Positions 55,601-64,000 of a stretch of DNA of 64,000 bases are shown here, piece by piece. The notes beneath the pieces were generated by a model. It was not told the origin of the DNA and did no database searches. It saw nothing but the letters and a program-made list of their open reading frames with translations. Positions within the stretch are counted from its first letter, which is position 1, and each line of letters begins with the position of its first letter. This DNA is from Brachionus koreanus (Eukaryota; Rotifera; Eurotatoria; Ploima; Brachionidae). The translations under genes were made by a program, and so were the position numbers. The DNA is taken from contig PJRA01000323.1 in the NCBI GenBank assembly GCA_016987375.1, positions 1,148,484-1,212,483 of the forward strand, in the 5' to 3' direction.

Positions 55601-57253
55601 ATTTTCATTCGTAAATTCATGCCAATTAACTTTCTTAAAGTGCACTGAATTTATGTGAAAAAATGAAAAGGTTAGAAGCTATTTTAGAATAGTGTTGGGT
55701 ACCGTCAGTGGCGGTCACTACTTTGCCAATGCAATCACTAGACCGCCAAAACATGGGGTTGACCGCATGTCTCAAAATTTTTTTTCTAGATTTTATATTT
55801 TTTTTCTCATACAAAAATAAAAATTTTATTTTATCTATCAAATTTTGGTATTTGAATTTTTTTTAATTTTATTTTTGTACATGGCCATCAAAACGGTCAA
55901 CACCAAGTTTTAACCACATAGGCACCCAACACTAAAATTGAATATTGAAATACTTAAGTTGAAAATGAATGTTTTAAAAAGAAGAAAAATTAAGCCATTT
56001 TTTTTTCTAATTTTAATCTTTATTCAAAATATTATAAAAAAGTTTTAAAACTTTTAAATAATAATTAAATAATCTATAATCATTAAATTCTAAAGTTTTT
56101 TAGATTTATAATATTATAAGATTTTAATTAATCATAAAGACTATTAAATAGATTTCCTTTGCAGCTAAGATAAGAACGAAAATACTTGATCGATAAGACC
56201 TTACTTAATGAATACCTAAAAAGTATCTAAAACTTGAAATTTGAATTATTAGCAAAATGAAAATAATTTTACATTTTTACATTTTCATATTTTTAGATTT
56301 TTTGTGCAATATTTAAGAAATTTTTTAATTTTATTTTTGTTTACCAAATAATTTGAATGAGTTTTTTTAATTTTCTGAAAAATTGCACAAAAAATCTAAA
56401 AATATGAAAATGTAAAAATGTAAAATTATTTTCATTTTGCCGAATTATCTTACTTTTGATCCTTTTGAAAATTTTATAACCCAAATCTTATATCTTTTGG
56501 AGACAGAGATTAAATAATTTCAATTATAATTTAAAAATAGAACCAAAGTTAAAGAACTGAATAAGTCTTAATATTCAAAAAATTTAATAATCATGAATTT
56601 GTTTAATCTTTAATCATTTGAACCGCTGTGTTCTAAGTTAGAGGAAAAAAAAATTTTTAAATGAAGATAAAAAGGACGTCTAGCTAAAATAAAAAATATG
56701 CGACCAGACTAAAAATTTTGATGATCACCTAAATGAGAGGTCTTTGCGCTTTTAGCAAGAAGCTTATAGTCAATATATCAATTCTTTTTAATTATTATTT
56801 ATTTAAATTGTTTAATTTTTTAATTTATTTTTTTTTAAAGCAAGCTGTGGTTTAACAATAGCTGTTCTTTTATCGATTTGGTCCTATGAAGTATCTACCA
56901 AGCGTGTTATTTTCGAAACTTGCATTCCTTTATTCACTTCTACATGCATTTTAATAGTGTCTGTTTTCAGCCCGTGCCCTCCTTTAGTCAATACAAATTG
57001 GCGGAGGGCAGCTGGATATTTTATGGTATTTTGTTGGGTAATGACAAGTTGTATGTTTATTAGAATAAGATGTTTGATTGCAACAAAGCTGGAAAAATAT
57101 GGAAAACAAAAGCTTTTTTTGCTAGGAGTATTTGCTATTATAGGTCAATTATTGGGTGGATTGTTAGTATATATACTGGTAGATGTTCTTCGTCTTTTTC
57201 ATGATAAACCAAAATGTAGTCCAGATGACTATTGCTTAAGAATCTTAAATTAA
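52635..57253 (+). CDS. SLC52A: SLC52-type riboflavin transporter
   Basis: Plasma-membrane carrier for riboflavin (vitamin B2) uptake. Exons 52635-52719, 52778-52798 (a 21-nt micro-exon), 52852-53643, 56841-57253; phases fit and give 436 residues, close to the human 445-469. The join across the micro-exon gives FTMGSWIDISGIWCELPLMV followed by EELPERW, matching the family motif 'GMGSWxxxNGIWVELPxxVxxLPExW'. Further family marks are FLPYVGEFF, YIGESLSSFIPGLLAIIQG, VSIYFVLMG, FTNYGYLPGLMSYSTIPYG and, in the last exon, VFSPCPPLVNT. About 11 membrane segments are predicted by eye. Introns 1 and 2 are 58 and 53 nt, but intron 3 is 3.2 kb and carries two fold-back elements. The sequence of exon 4 start (TSCGLTIAVLL) is less conserved. 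The 3' end faces the minus-strand gene at 57401. Confidence 0.93.
55474..55740. repeat. Inverted pair ATTGCATTGGCAAAGTAGTG
   Basis: ATTGCATTGGCAAAGTAGTG at about 55478-55497 has a perfect inverse CACTACTTTGCCAATGCAAT at about 55717-55736, inside the left end of the next element. The two may be ends of an older element disrupted by a later one. Confidence 0.6.
55691..55934. mobile_element. Fold-back element with TAGTGTTGGGTACC ends
   Basis: The left end TAGTGTTGGGTACCGTCAGT and right end GGCACCCAACACTA pair over about 14 nt, and inner blocks (GACCGC; GCCATCAAAACGGTC) are shared with the copy at 22428-22510. Non-coding; length and ends fit a hAT-type MITE, but no clear 8-bp target duplication is seen. 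It lies in intron 3 of the riboflavin transporter gene. Confidence 0.65.
56243..56448. mobile_element. Near-perfect fold-back MITE with 7-bp target duplication
   Basis: 56251-56310 and 56382-56441 are inverted repeats of 60 nt with one mismatch at the outermost base. The loop is 71 nt. GAATTAT flanks both sides (56243-56249 and 56442-56448). No frame. It sits 400 bases before the last exon of the riboflavin transporter gene and on transcription would form a 60-bp hairpin. Confidence 0.9.
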
Positions 57254-57400
57254 TAATTAGAAAATAATATTTATATATTTATTTTTTTTTTTAATTTTGG
57301 AGACAAAAATATTTAATTTTAATCTGTTAGCAATATTTTGGTCAAATTCCTTTTAAAAATAAAAAAATAATAAGAATTTTAAAGCTGGTTAGAAAAAAAA

Positions 57401-57736
57401 TTACATTAATTCAGGGTTTATATATTGAAAACGTCCAAATCGAAAGTATGGCAAAATTAGAGGCGATTTAAATTTTTTTAAACCATCTTTTAATTTTTTT
57501 CTGATTGCCAGTAGTGATTTTGGTCTATTTTTGTTATTTGACAATACGTTCTTGGGTCTATTTACATTTTTTAGTAAAAAAAATTTTTGACTTTTGACAA
57601 TATTTGATCGAAAGTTGGTTCTTGGGGCTGAACGAAAACCTGAAAAAGATGCTCTTCCTATCGACCCAAATCTTCTAGGCTCCACATTCATTATGCAACA
57701 GAATGATAAAAATAAAAATAATCCAAATATCTTCAT
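57401..57736 (-). CDS. Small basic secreted protein, unknown
   Basis: Single-exon frame of 111 residues. It starts with a good signal peptide (MKIFGLFLFLSFCCIMNV) followed by EPRRFGSIGRASFSGFRSA and a strongly basic body rich in Arg, Lys, Asn and Phe (VNRPKNVLSNNKNRPKSLL, RKKLKDGLKKF). Cysteines are found only in the signal peptide. Repeats of 'N-x-x-RPK' occur twice. Secreted, cationic and cysteine-free could mean a processed peptide precursor or an antimicrobial-like peptide, but neither can be shown. The pair RR near the start of the mature part could be a processing site. The stop is 148 bases from that of the riboflavin transporter, tail to tail. Confidence 0.6.
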   Translation of the reverse strand: MKIFGLFLFLSFCCIMNVEPRRFGSIGRASFSGFRSAPRTNFRSNIVKSQKFFLLKNVNRPKNVLSNNKNRPKSLLAIRKKLKDGLKKFKSPLILPYFRFGRFQYINPELM

Positions 57737-59160
57737 TATTACATGTTTTATTTAAAAATTAAATTTATTATTTATACCTAGCGAAAATATTCTAATGATG
57801 TTAGTTATTTAGGAAGAAATGAAAAAATCAAAAAATAGTTTCTGGAAAATTTTTCATTTATTTTAAAGTGAAAATTAAAAAAATAAACATTTGCTTAAGA
57901 AATTAATTTTCCAAAGTTGCCACCTTTCGCTAAAATTTATTTAAAAAGAAAATTTATTGTAATTTTTAGATAAAAAATTTATCTAGCTTAACAAAAATTA
58001 TTTATTTTATACACAAAAATTTACTGTCATTAAATTTTAAAATATTTAGATAATTGAAATTTAATTTTAAAATAAACAGAATTGAGTGCTCTTCAAAATT
58101 ATATGTATAACTCTTTATTTCTAATAAAATTTTATAAAATGAAAACTCGAGAAATATGTCAAGTGGAAGGTGAAAATTTGTTTAATAAGAACGGTACAAT
58201 ATTGATTTAAAAAATTGAATATTGGTAATTCTTCAAAGGATGAATATTCACAAAGTCCAGTGATTTGTTCAATTTATAAAATTTGTAGTTCTAATCTTTG
58301 CAAATACCTTTCATTTTTATGTAAAATGTACACCATCAAAAAAATACCAGATTCAAAATATGCAATAAATTGCACAATCTTTTGCATTTTTGCATAAATT
58401 AGGAAAAAAATTATATCATTTTTCCTTTTTCACGATTTCAAATGAACTGAATTGATGAGTTAAATTAAATTAAGCTATAAATCAAAAAATGAAAAAATTA
58501 CATGACGTTGCTATAATACTGAATATGCCAACTGTCCTGGAAGTGTAATTACTCTGGGTTACAACAAGCCAATTACCATTTTACGAAATCATGGCTGGTT
58601 TCAATAACAAAAGGAAGCCGTCATATGAGAAAATGGAAGAACGTCTGATTGAATGAATTATGTCTTATGATAAGAGAAAAAAATTAGAATATTTAAAAAT
58701 GGCTCTTTTTTGATTGATTTTTAATATAATTAATTAAACTCAATATTTTTAACGAAACTCTTATGCTTAATTTTTATGTCAAAATCATTTTAAAGGCAAT
58801 TATCCTTTTTTGATTTTTTTTTAAAAATAAATCCTTTTGCTGTTTGGAATTTTGCTGTTTATCAAATTTTTATAAACTTGGCATATAAAAATATTCGACT
58901 TAAAAATTTAAACTTTTAAACTAGTAAGATATATTTTATTGGGTTCTAAGAACCTCCAGAGACAATCAAATTACGATCTCTAATTTTTAATTGAATTTTT
59001 TAAATACATAAAAAAATATTTAAAATAAAATTTATTAAATAATTAGATACAAATTAGGTTTAAATTGTTTAAAAAAAGTAATAAGCTAAATTAAGCTATA
59101 TAAAATTGACTAATTAAAAACTAGTTAGTTAAATTGAATAAATATTAATTAGATTAAGTT
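57737..59160. other. Intergenic stretch without recognised gene
   Basis: AT-rich. A 58830-58850 block (AAATCCTTTTGCTGTTTGG) belongs to the repeat family at 50930. A slightly GC-richer piece at 58500-58680 has broken frames only. The start region of the basic secreted protein should have its promoter at the left end. Confidence 0.5.
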
Positions 59161-61850
59161 TTAAAATTTAAAAAGAAACTTTTCAATGGCGACAAACGGC
59201 TGTTCAAAAAATAAATTGAATAAGTAAGCAAATGAATAGGTAAATACAAGCTCAGCCAGAAAATAAAAAGCCATGTTCAAGTCTTGTAGATGCAAAAGAT
59301 GTTCTTGAGTAGTATTGAAAGTCATTATGATCATAATATGAATCAAAAATGCGGAATAGTTAATTCTTGATAAAGGAACCCAAATGGGCCAGCTTAAAAT
59401 GCTGTTTACAATACCATCAGTTGAAATTACTACACATGAAAATATAATATATCCAACAGCAATGGACCAGGCTAGCTTTGAAAGTGATTGATACAAAATT
59501 CTTGTCTCTCTGGCCAAAGGATTTTCTCCCAAAGCGTCTGGGTATAAACCAAACACTGTTACACTGGTAAATAAAAGAGTAATCATCCAAAAAATGATAT
59601 TCAGAAATTTGCTTATTTTGATGGGCCTTTTTTTAAAAACCATTACTGTATAACCATAAAGTATACCAATAATATAAGGTGCCATTCGAAACCATGGTAT
59701 AATGTAATAGTCCATGAAAAACTCTTTGAAATTTTGACTAAATAAAGCGAATTATTTTTAAGATAATGTTAAAATTTTGTTTAAATAATTTTACCCAAAT
59801 TGAGCAGCTTCAATATGTTTGTAATATAAATTTAGAACAATTAGTAAAACATTTGTGGCTAATAGTCCTATAGAAATGCCAATTGCCAAGAAAATTTTGC
59901 TAAAATTAAAAGTTAATTTAAGTAATAGTTGAAGATTTTTTTTATAAAAAACTTTAATCCTAAAGGAATGAGTATCAAAGGCGCAAATATATGAAATTGA
60001 AAATCATTGGCAAGAAACCATGAGATACCGAAACAAAAATTGTCCGCTTTGTAGAAATTATTAATGTACAAAACATTTGCCCACCATTGACTTTTACACT
60101 CAGGCGATTCGAATCCTTCGTCTGGAAAAAGTGGACCATTTCCCATATAGGGTGATAAAAACAAACTTATCATAAATGCAATCAAATATGCTGGAGTTAA
60201 ACGCTGAATGAAAATAAATTGCAAAAAATTTTTTTTTTATTTTAAATTTTTTTTGTCCAATTTTACCCAAAATCTATGCAAATAGAATTTTAGAATGAAG
60301 AAAGCAGTTATTTTTCCATTTTGTCGTTCAATTAAACGCAAAAATGAGAAACATGTCAAAAATCCACTGAGAAAAAAAAATGTGTCCACAGAAAAAAATG
60401 CATTTGACACAATCAAAAAAGAAAAGCGCTTTAAAATTGGTTGAATAGCGGCCATATTATCTTTTGAAAATAAATTTTAAATAACTTTAAATTAAAATTA
60501 AATAAATTTTTTGAATCTTACCCAGAAAAATGAATGAAAAGATATAACTTTTAAAAATAAAATTTTAAAATAAAATGGTTAGTAGTTATTAATTTTAAGC
60601 TCACGAATGTCCAAGAATGACCCAACCTAAAGTAGAAAAAAAATAAGTTCTATTTTATTAAAATATATTTATCAAAAATACCTAAGGATAAAACTCTAAT
60701 TGCATGTAAACATTTAAATTCCTCTGAATTTCCTGATGAAGTTTTGAACAACTTTTTAGTGTTTGTATAAGCTGACATAGCAATAACTATTTGGCTAATT
60801 AGAGACTCATCTATTAATAAAATTAATAAATGCTGATGCATATTTTTTTTTAATTTGAATCTACGTGAAATACTGTAGCGATAAGACTCTTCTAAATTGT
60901 CCTTTTGAGTTAAATCAGGAGTCGTTGTACTAATTAATTCATCTGTTTCACTATTTATTACCACTGAACTGGACAATAGTTCTTGAAATTTTACATAATA
61001 TTGATATCTTTTGAAAAAATCATAAGCCGTACACAACAAAATGATAGTGACTAGTGAACCCAAAAATGCTCTTAAATAATGTAAATTAAGGTTAAAAAAT
61101 TAAAATTTATTTTCAATTACAAAGTGATTTTAGCACTTAGATTTAAAATTTTATCATCTTTGAATGCCACATATGTTTCATTGATACTTGGATTGAATGG
61201 AAGAAATTCTCTTATGCTTTCGGGTATAAGTGTAAACGCTAAGTTAATTAAAATTAGACATCAGTGTAAAAAGATTAAATTATACTGTTACTTTGATTAA
61301 TTATTTCATAAATATCATGTTGAGAGCATTTGTTGGGTACACAAAGTCCAAATTTTAGACCAGAATTTTCTATAGCATGCTGAGGGTCAAAGGTTTTTAG
61401 CGGTTTAGACAAAAGAGCATATTTTCCTGTCCAATTTCCTTCATTAGCACTAATGTTTCTACATTCAGAATATTCACCTAACCAAGCCATGTTGCCGTTG
61501 ATTAAACCACTGGGTATTTTGCCAAAAGAATCTAGTACTCTAAGGGACCATTCCATTTTGTGCTGTAAACCAAAGTACAATTCTTCCAATTGAGTCAGAC
61601 AATCTGATGATATGTTAAGAAAATTATCATTGTCAAGAAGTTTTTCAAGAGAATTTTCGATGAATTTTTGTGTATCGAAATTAAAAGGTTGAGGAATCTC
61701 ATTTATAATTGACTTTAGTCTCGGTTGATGATAAATTTTTGTATTTAAATCGGAAATGGCATCACGGAAGTTCAATGGAATTGATAACTCATGACACAAA
61801 GTACTAATGCATATGCTCAAAATTGTAACTATTATAAGACTTTGCTTCAT
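59161..61850 (-). CDS. nrf-6: NRF-6-like membrane acyltransferase
   Basis: Member of the 'nose resistant to fluoxetine' family: a secreted-side NRF domain followed by an acyltransferase-3 membrane domain. Exons in order: 61850-61292, 61238-61121, 61070-60682, 60626-60605 (22 nt), 60547-60522 (26 nt), 60460-60267, 60203-59953, 59899-59795, 59737-59161; phases agree, 746 residues. Signal peptide MKQSLIIVTILSICISTLCH. The NRF domain has CLTQLEELYFGLQ, WSLRVLDSFGKIPSGLINGN, ECRNIS and FGLCVPNKCSQHDI with its conserved cysteines. The membrane part has HAIRVLSLGWVILGHSYIF (the invariant His region, split over three exons), FFSVDTFFFLSGFL, RLTPAYL, CKSQWWANVLYINNFY, WFLANDFQFHIFAPL, RMAPYIIGILYGY, WPIWVPLSRINYSAFLIHI and a final FFEQPFVAIEK. 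All are family marks. In Caenorhabditis elegans these proteins act in lipid and drug transport in gut and hypodermis. The intron after 59953 has a weak donor (GTTTTT). Confidence 0.92.
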
Positions 61851-62263
61851 TTTTAAATGCGGAAATTTAAAAAAAAAAAAGTCTAAATTAAAACATTTCT
61901 TTTATTGTATTAAGTTTTAAATTAAATATATGCAAATCTAATTTAACTGCTAGCTTACACTACACAATTTAAGAATCATCTTGACTGATGACACATATAA
62001 ATTTGAAAATTTTCTTTACATTTTTCCATTTAAAAAGCATGTTTAAGACTTAAATAGCTTTAAATATGTTCATTCTTTTTTTTGTTGAACCATCCCTTTT
62101 TAAATTAAATTTCAAGCAGAGTTGTATGAGTTTGCCTTGTTGGAAAAAAATTAAAAAGTAAAAGTCACGACTTGCAAATGTCTTGAATTGACTTTTTTCT
62201 ACAAGTTTTTAAAATCTTACAATTGACCGAATTGACCCAATTGAATTTATTTTTTCATTTACA

Positions 62264-62385
62264 CTCAAAGGCTGGATGGGTCTTTTGAACCCCTTTTATT
62301 ACTTCCTTTATTTATTTTTATTCAATAAATTTAATCATTTTTTTAATTTTTTCTTTCAATCATATCTTAAAGCAAAAATACTATA
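62264..62385 (+). repeat. Dispersed repeat, copy 2
   Basis: CACTCAAAGGCTGGATGGGT with the following TCTTTTGAACCCC and ATAAATTTAATCAT is nearly identical to 35199-35325. Same orientation; 27 kb apart. Confidence 0.8.
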
Positions 62386-62430
62386 AATTTATTTAGTTTT
62401 TATTAAAAAAAAATTTTATTTTCTTTGAAA

Positions 62431-62587
62431 AAAATTGTTCTGCAAAATGTATCAACTGATACAAAGTTTGTATCACCTCAGTATATGTATTAGGAAATTA
62501 TTAAAATTAAATTGCAGATGTTTTACTCAAACTAAATTTGGGTGATACAAACTTTGTATCAGTTGATACATTTTGCAGAACAATTTT
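62431..62587. repeat. Perfect 47-bp hairpin with nested palindromes
   Basis: 62431-62477 and 62541-62587 are exact inverses over 47 nt with a 63-nt loop. Each arm carries TGTATCA and its inverse TGATACA in alternation (TGTATCAACTGATACA, TGATACAAAGTTTGTATCA), so the arms themselves fold. No target duplication is evident. Confidence 0.88.
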
Positions 62588-63189
62588 TTGACCTTTAGAA
62601 AAAATTTTCTTTAATTTTAAATTTTTGTTTTTGTTTTTTGTTCCAAAATTCACATTGCCCCAAAGTCACGACTTTTAAAATTAAAAATTTAAAGTCCAAG
62701 TCTCGAATTAAACTTTTTATAACTTGTTAAGACTTTTTTTGCTGACTTTTAAACAAGTATGATTTCAAGATTTCAAGAAATATTAGCTAATTTGTTACTA
62801 TAAGTCTAAAAACTTGGCTTTGGAACTCATAAGAATTGAAAAATGAATTATATCAGCAACATTAGTTTCTTTTTAATAGAAAAAAATCTAAAGTTTTTGA
62901 ACAATAAATATCTTTATTTCTTCAAAAATTTATTGATAAAATTGAAAGACAAACTCATAAATCAGAAACTTAATTCAAACTAGTGGTGTATGAAATTGTC
63001 AACAAAGTGTAGATGAATTTGGAGGAATTTTTTTACTTAAGAATCTGTTGCAGGTTTTTGTAGCAATCTTTCACCGTCCCATTTTTTTCTGATTCAAGCT
63101 AAATTAAATTTTGATGTTTAATTTTTTTTTTAAGTTTTATTTGAAAAAAAATAATTAACATAAATTTTTCAAATTAAAAATTTATAAAA

Positions 63190-63500
63190 TTTATCACAGC
63201 ATGTTTATGGGATGATCGAGTTCTAACTTCTTTGGCGTTTTTTCTTTTCAGAATGTCCATCCGCTGCACTTATATTTTACAATAATGATAGAAACTTTCA
63301 TCTGATGTATTGTAATTTAAAATTTTGAGCTCATTAAAAGCCGGGCAAGAAAGAAAGATCAAGAATCCTACTAATGGTCTATAAACCACAGATTCTATCT
63401 ATTTGTGATCTTCTAGTAAAATTAATAGAGAGAAGACCTAAAGAATTAGGGTAATAATCGATCGTGAGACATACGAATTTAGAATAAAGAGAGAAAGATT
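63190..63500 (+). pseudogene. Mutator-like N-terminal fragment
   Basis: Plus-strand frame after TTTCTTTTCAG reads ECPSAALIFYNNDRNFHLMY and then, past a stop, KPQILSICDLLVKLIERRPK. The order 'C-P-A-x-L... then KP-x-x-I...L' is that of the N-terminal region of MULE transposases. The catalytic part is not in the window. Confidence 0.45.
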
Positions 63501-63879
63501 TAGAGTAAGCTTGAATTAAGTTGTACCTGCAATGTTTATATTGATAGAGCCACTTGTGCTCATTTAGTTTACCTTAGCAATTTTTAATTATGTGAGATTG
63601 ATTTTTTTTGTGGTGACATTAATAAACTAAATTGTACAATTCAATATTTTAAATTTGGTTGTGAAAAAAAAATTAATTTTTTTGTGTTATTAATAAATTA
63701 TTTGTATAATTCATATTTTTTGATTGTGCAATTAATATTTCCTCTAAAGAATTATTAGCAAAATCATAATGAAACAAATCTAGATGAAGTAAGTTGGAAT
63801 CAATCTCATCAAAAGCTTTTCTTGTGCCTATGTGATTCAATTTGTAATCTTATTCTAAATTTTTTATAGGATGGTATTT

Positions 63880-63960
63880 AATCGATCTGTAGAATTACTT
63901 AAATGATCTCCAAAATAAATCTCTACAATTAATTATTTGATACCTTAAATTAATTATTTG
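63880..63960. repeat. Terminal piece of the small Mutator-like family
   Basis: GATCTCCAAAATAAATCTCT and AATTAATTATTTGATACC match the inverse of 34322-34395, the end of the element in CERKL intron 5. Confidence 0.7.
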
Positions 63961-64000
63961 ATAACACGTATTAATATTTATGATCTCTATTCATTTTTGG

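Larger units (their letters stand above)
61851..64000. other. Right-end intergenic stretch
   Basis: Contains the second copy of a dispersed repeat (62264-62385), a perfect hairpin (62431-62587), and Mutator-like fragments (63190-63480 and 63880-63960). AAGTCACGACTT-type words recur at 62160-62230 and 62660-62710. No complete gene is seen. Confidence 0.5.

Overview
The window is very AT-rich animal DNA with short GT-AG introns (many of 48-60 nt), split coding genes, tailless and tailed retroelement debris and several families of small inverted-repeat transposons. Base composition, compact introns, and places where a 3' splice site sits just upstream of an ATG fit a small invertebrate that may use spliced-leader trans-splicing. 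I lean towards a monogonont rotifer (Brachionus-like), but that is inference; no species marker is visible.

Layout. 513-819 (+): last two exons of an SLC4 anion exchanger whose body lies left of the window. 6092-18496 (+): a second, nearly complete SLC4 anion exchanger, so the two form a tandem pair. 18497-24411: intergenic, holding a Mutator-like element and a TTAA-flanked MITE. 24412-32987 (+): an SLC16/monocarboxylate-transporter-like gene with a 4.8-kb first intron full of transposon pieces. 33149-42486 (-): a ceramide-kinase-like (CERKL) gene whose stop lies 161 bp from the stop of the SLC16 gene. 44875-45215 (+): UQCC5/SMIM4. 45196-46850 (+): SHQ1, whose start codon lies inside the UQCC5 coding sequence in another frame. 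48600-49259 (-): a small secreted protein of unknown family. 52635-57253 (+): an SLC52 riboflavin transporter with a 21-nt micro-exon. 57401-57736 (-): a small basic secreted protein. 59161-61850 (-): an NRF-6-like membrane acyltransferase in nine exons. 61851-64000: repeats and Mutator-like fragments.

Most protein genes here are membrane proteins that move small solutes (anions, monocarboxylates, riboflavin) or act on lipids; apart from the UQCC5-SHQ1 pair I see no sign that they form one pathway. UQCC5 (assembly of respiratory complex III) and SHQ1 (assembly of H/ACA ribonucleoproteins) look like one transcription unit. The 3' splice site of UQCC5 exon 2 is followed by SHQ1's ATG as the first ATG, and poly(A) signals for UQCC5 lie within SHQ1 intron 1. 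This is the most interesting arrangement in the window.

Exon structures were worked out by hand from reading frame, phase and GT-AG rules. In every multi-exon gene the phases add up to one open frame. Introns and spacers hold LINE, Ty3/gypsy, hAT, Harbinger-like, Mutator-like, Tc1/mariner-like and SINE remnants. Two runs of N (14721-14727 and 28901-28903) are assembly gaps.
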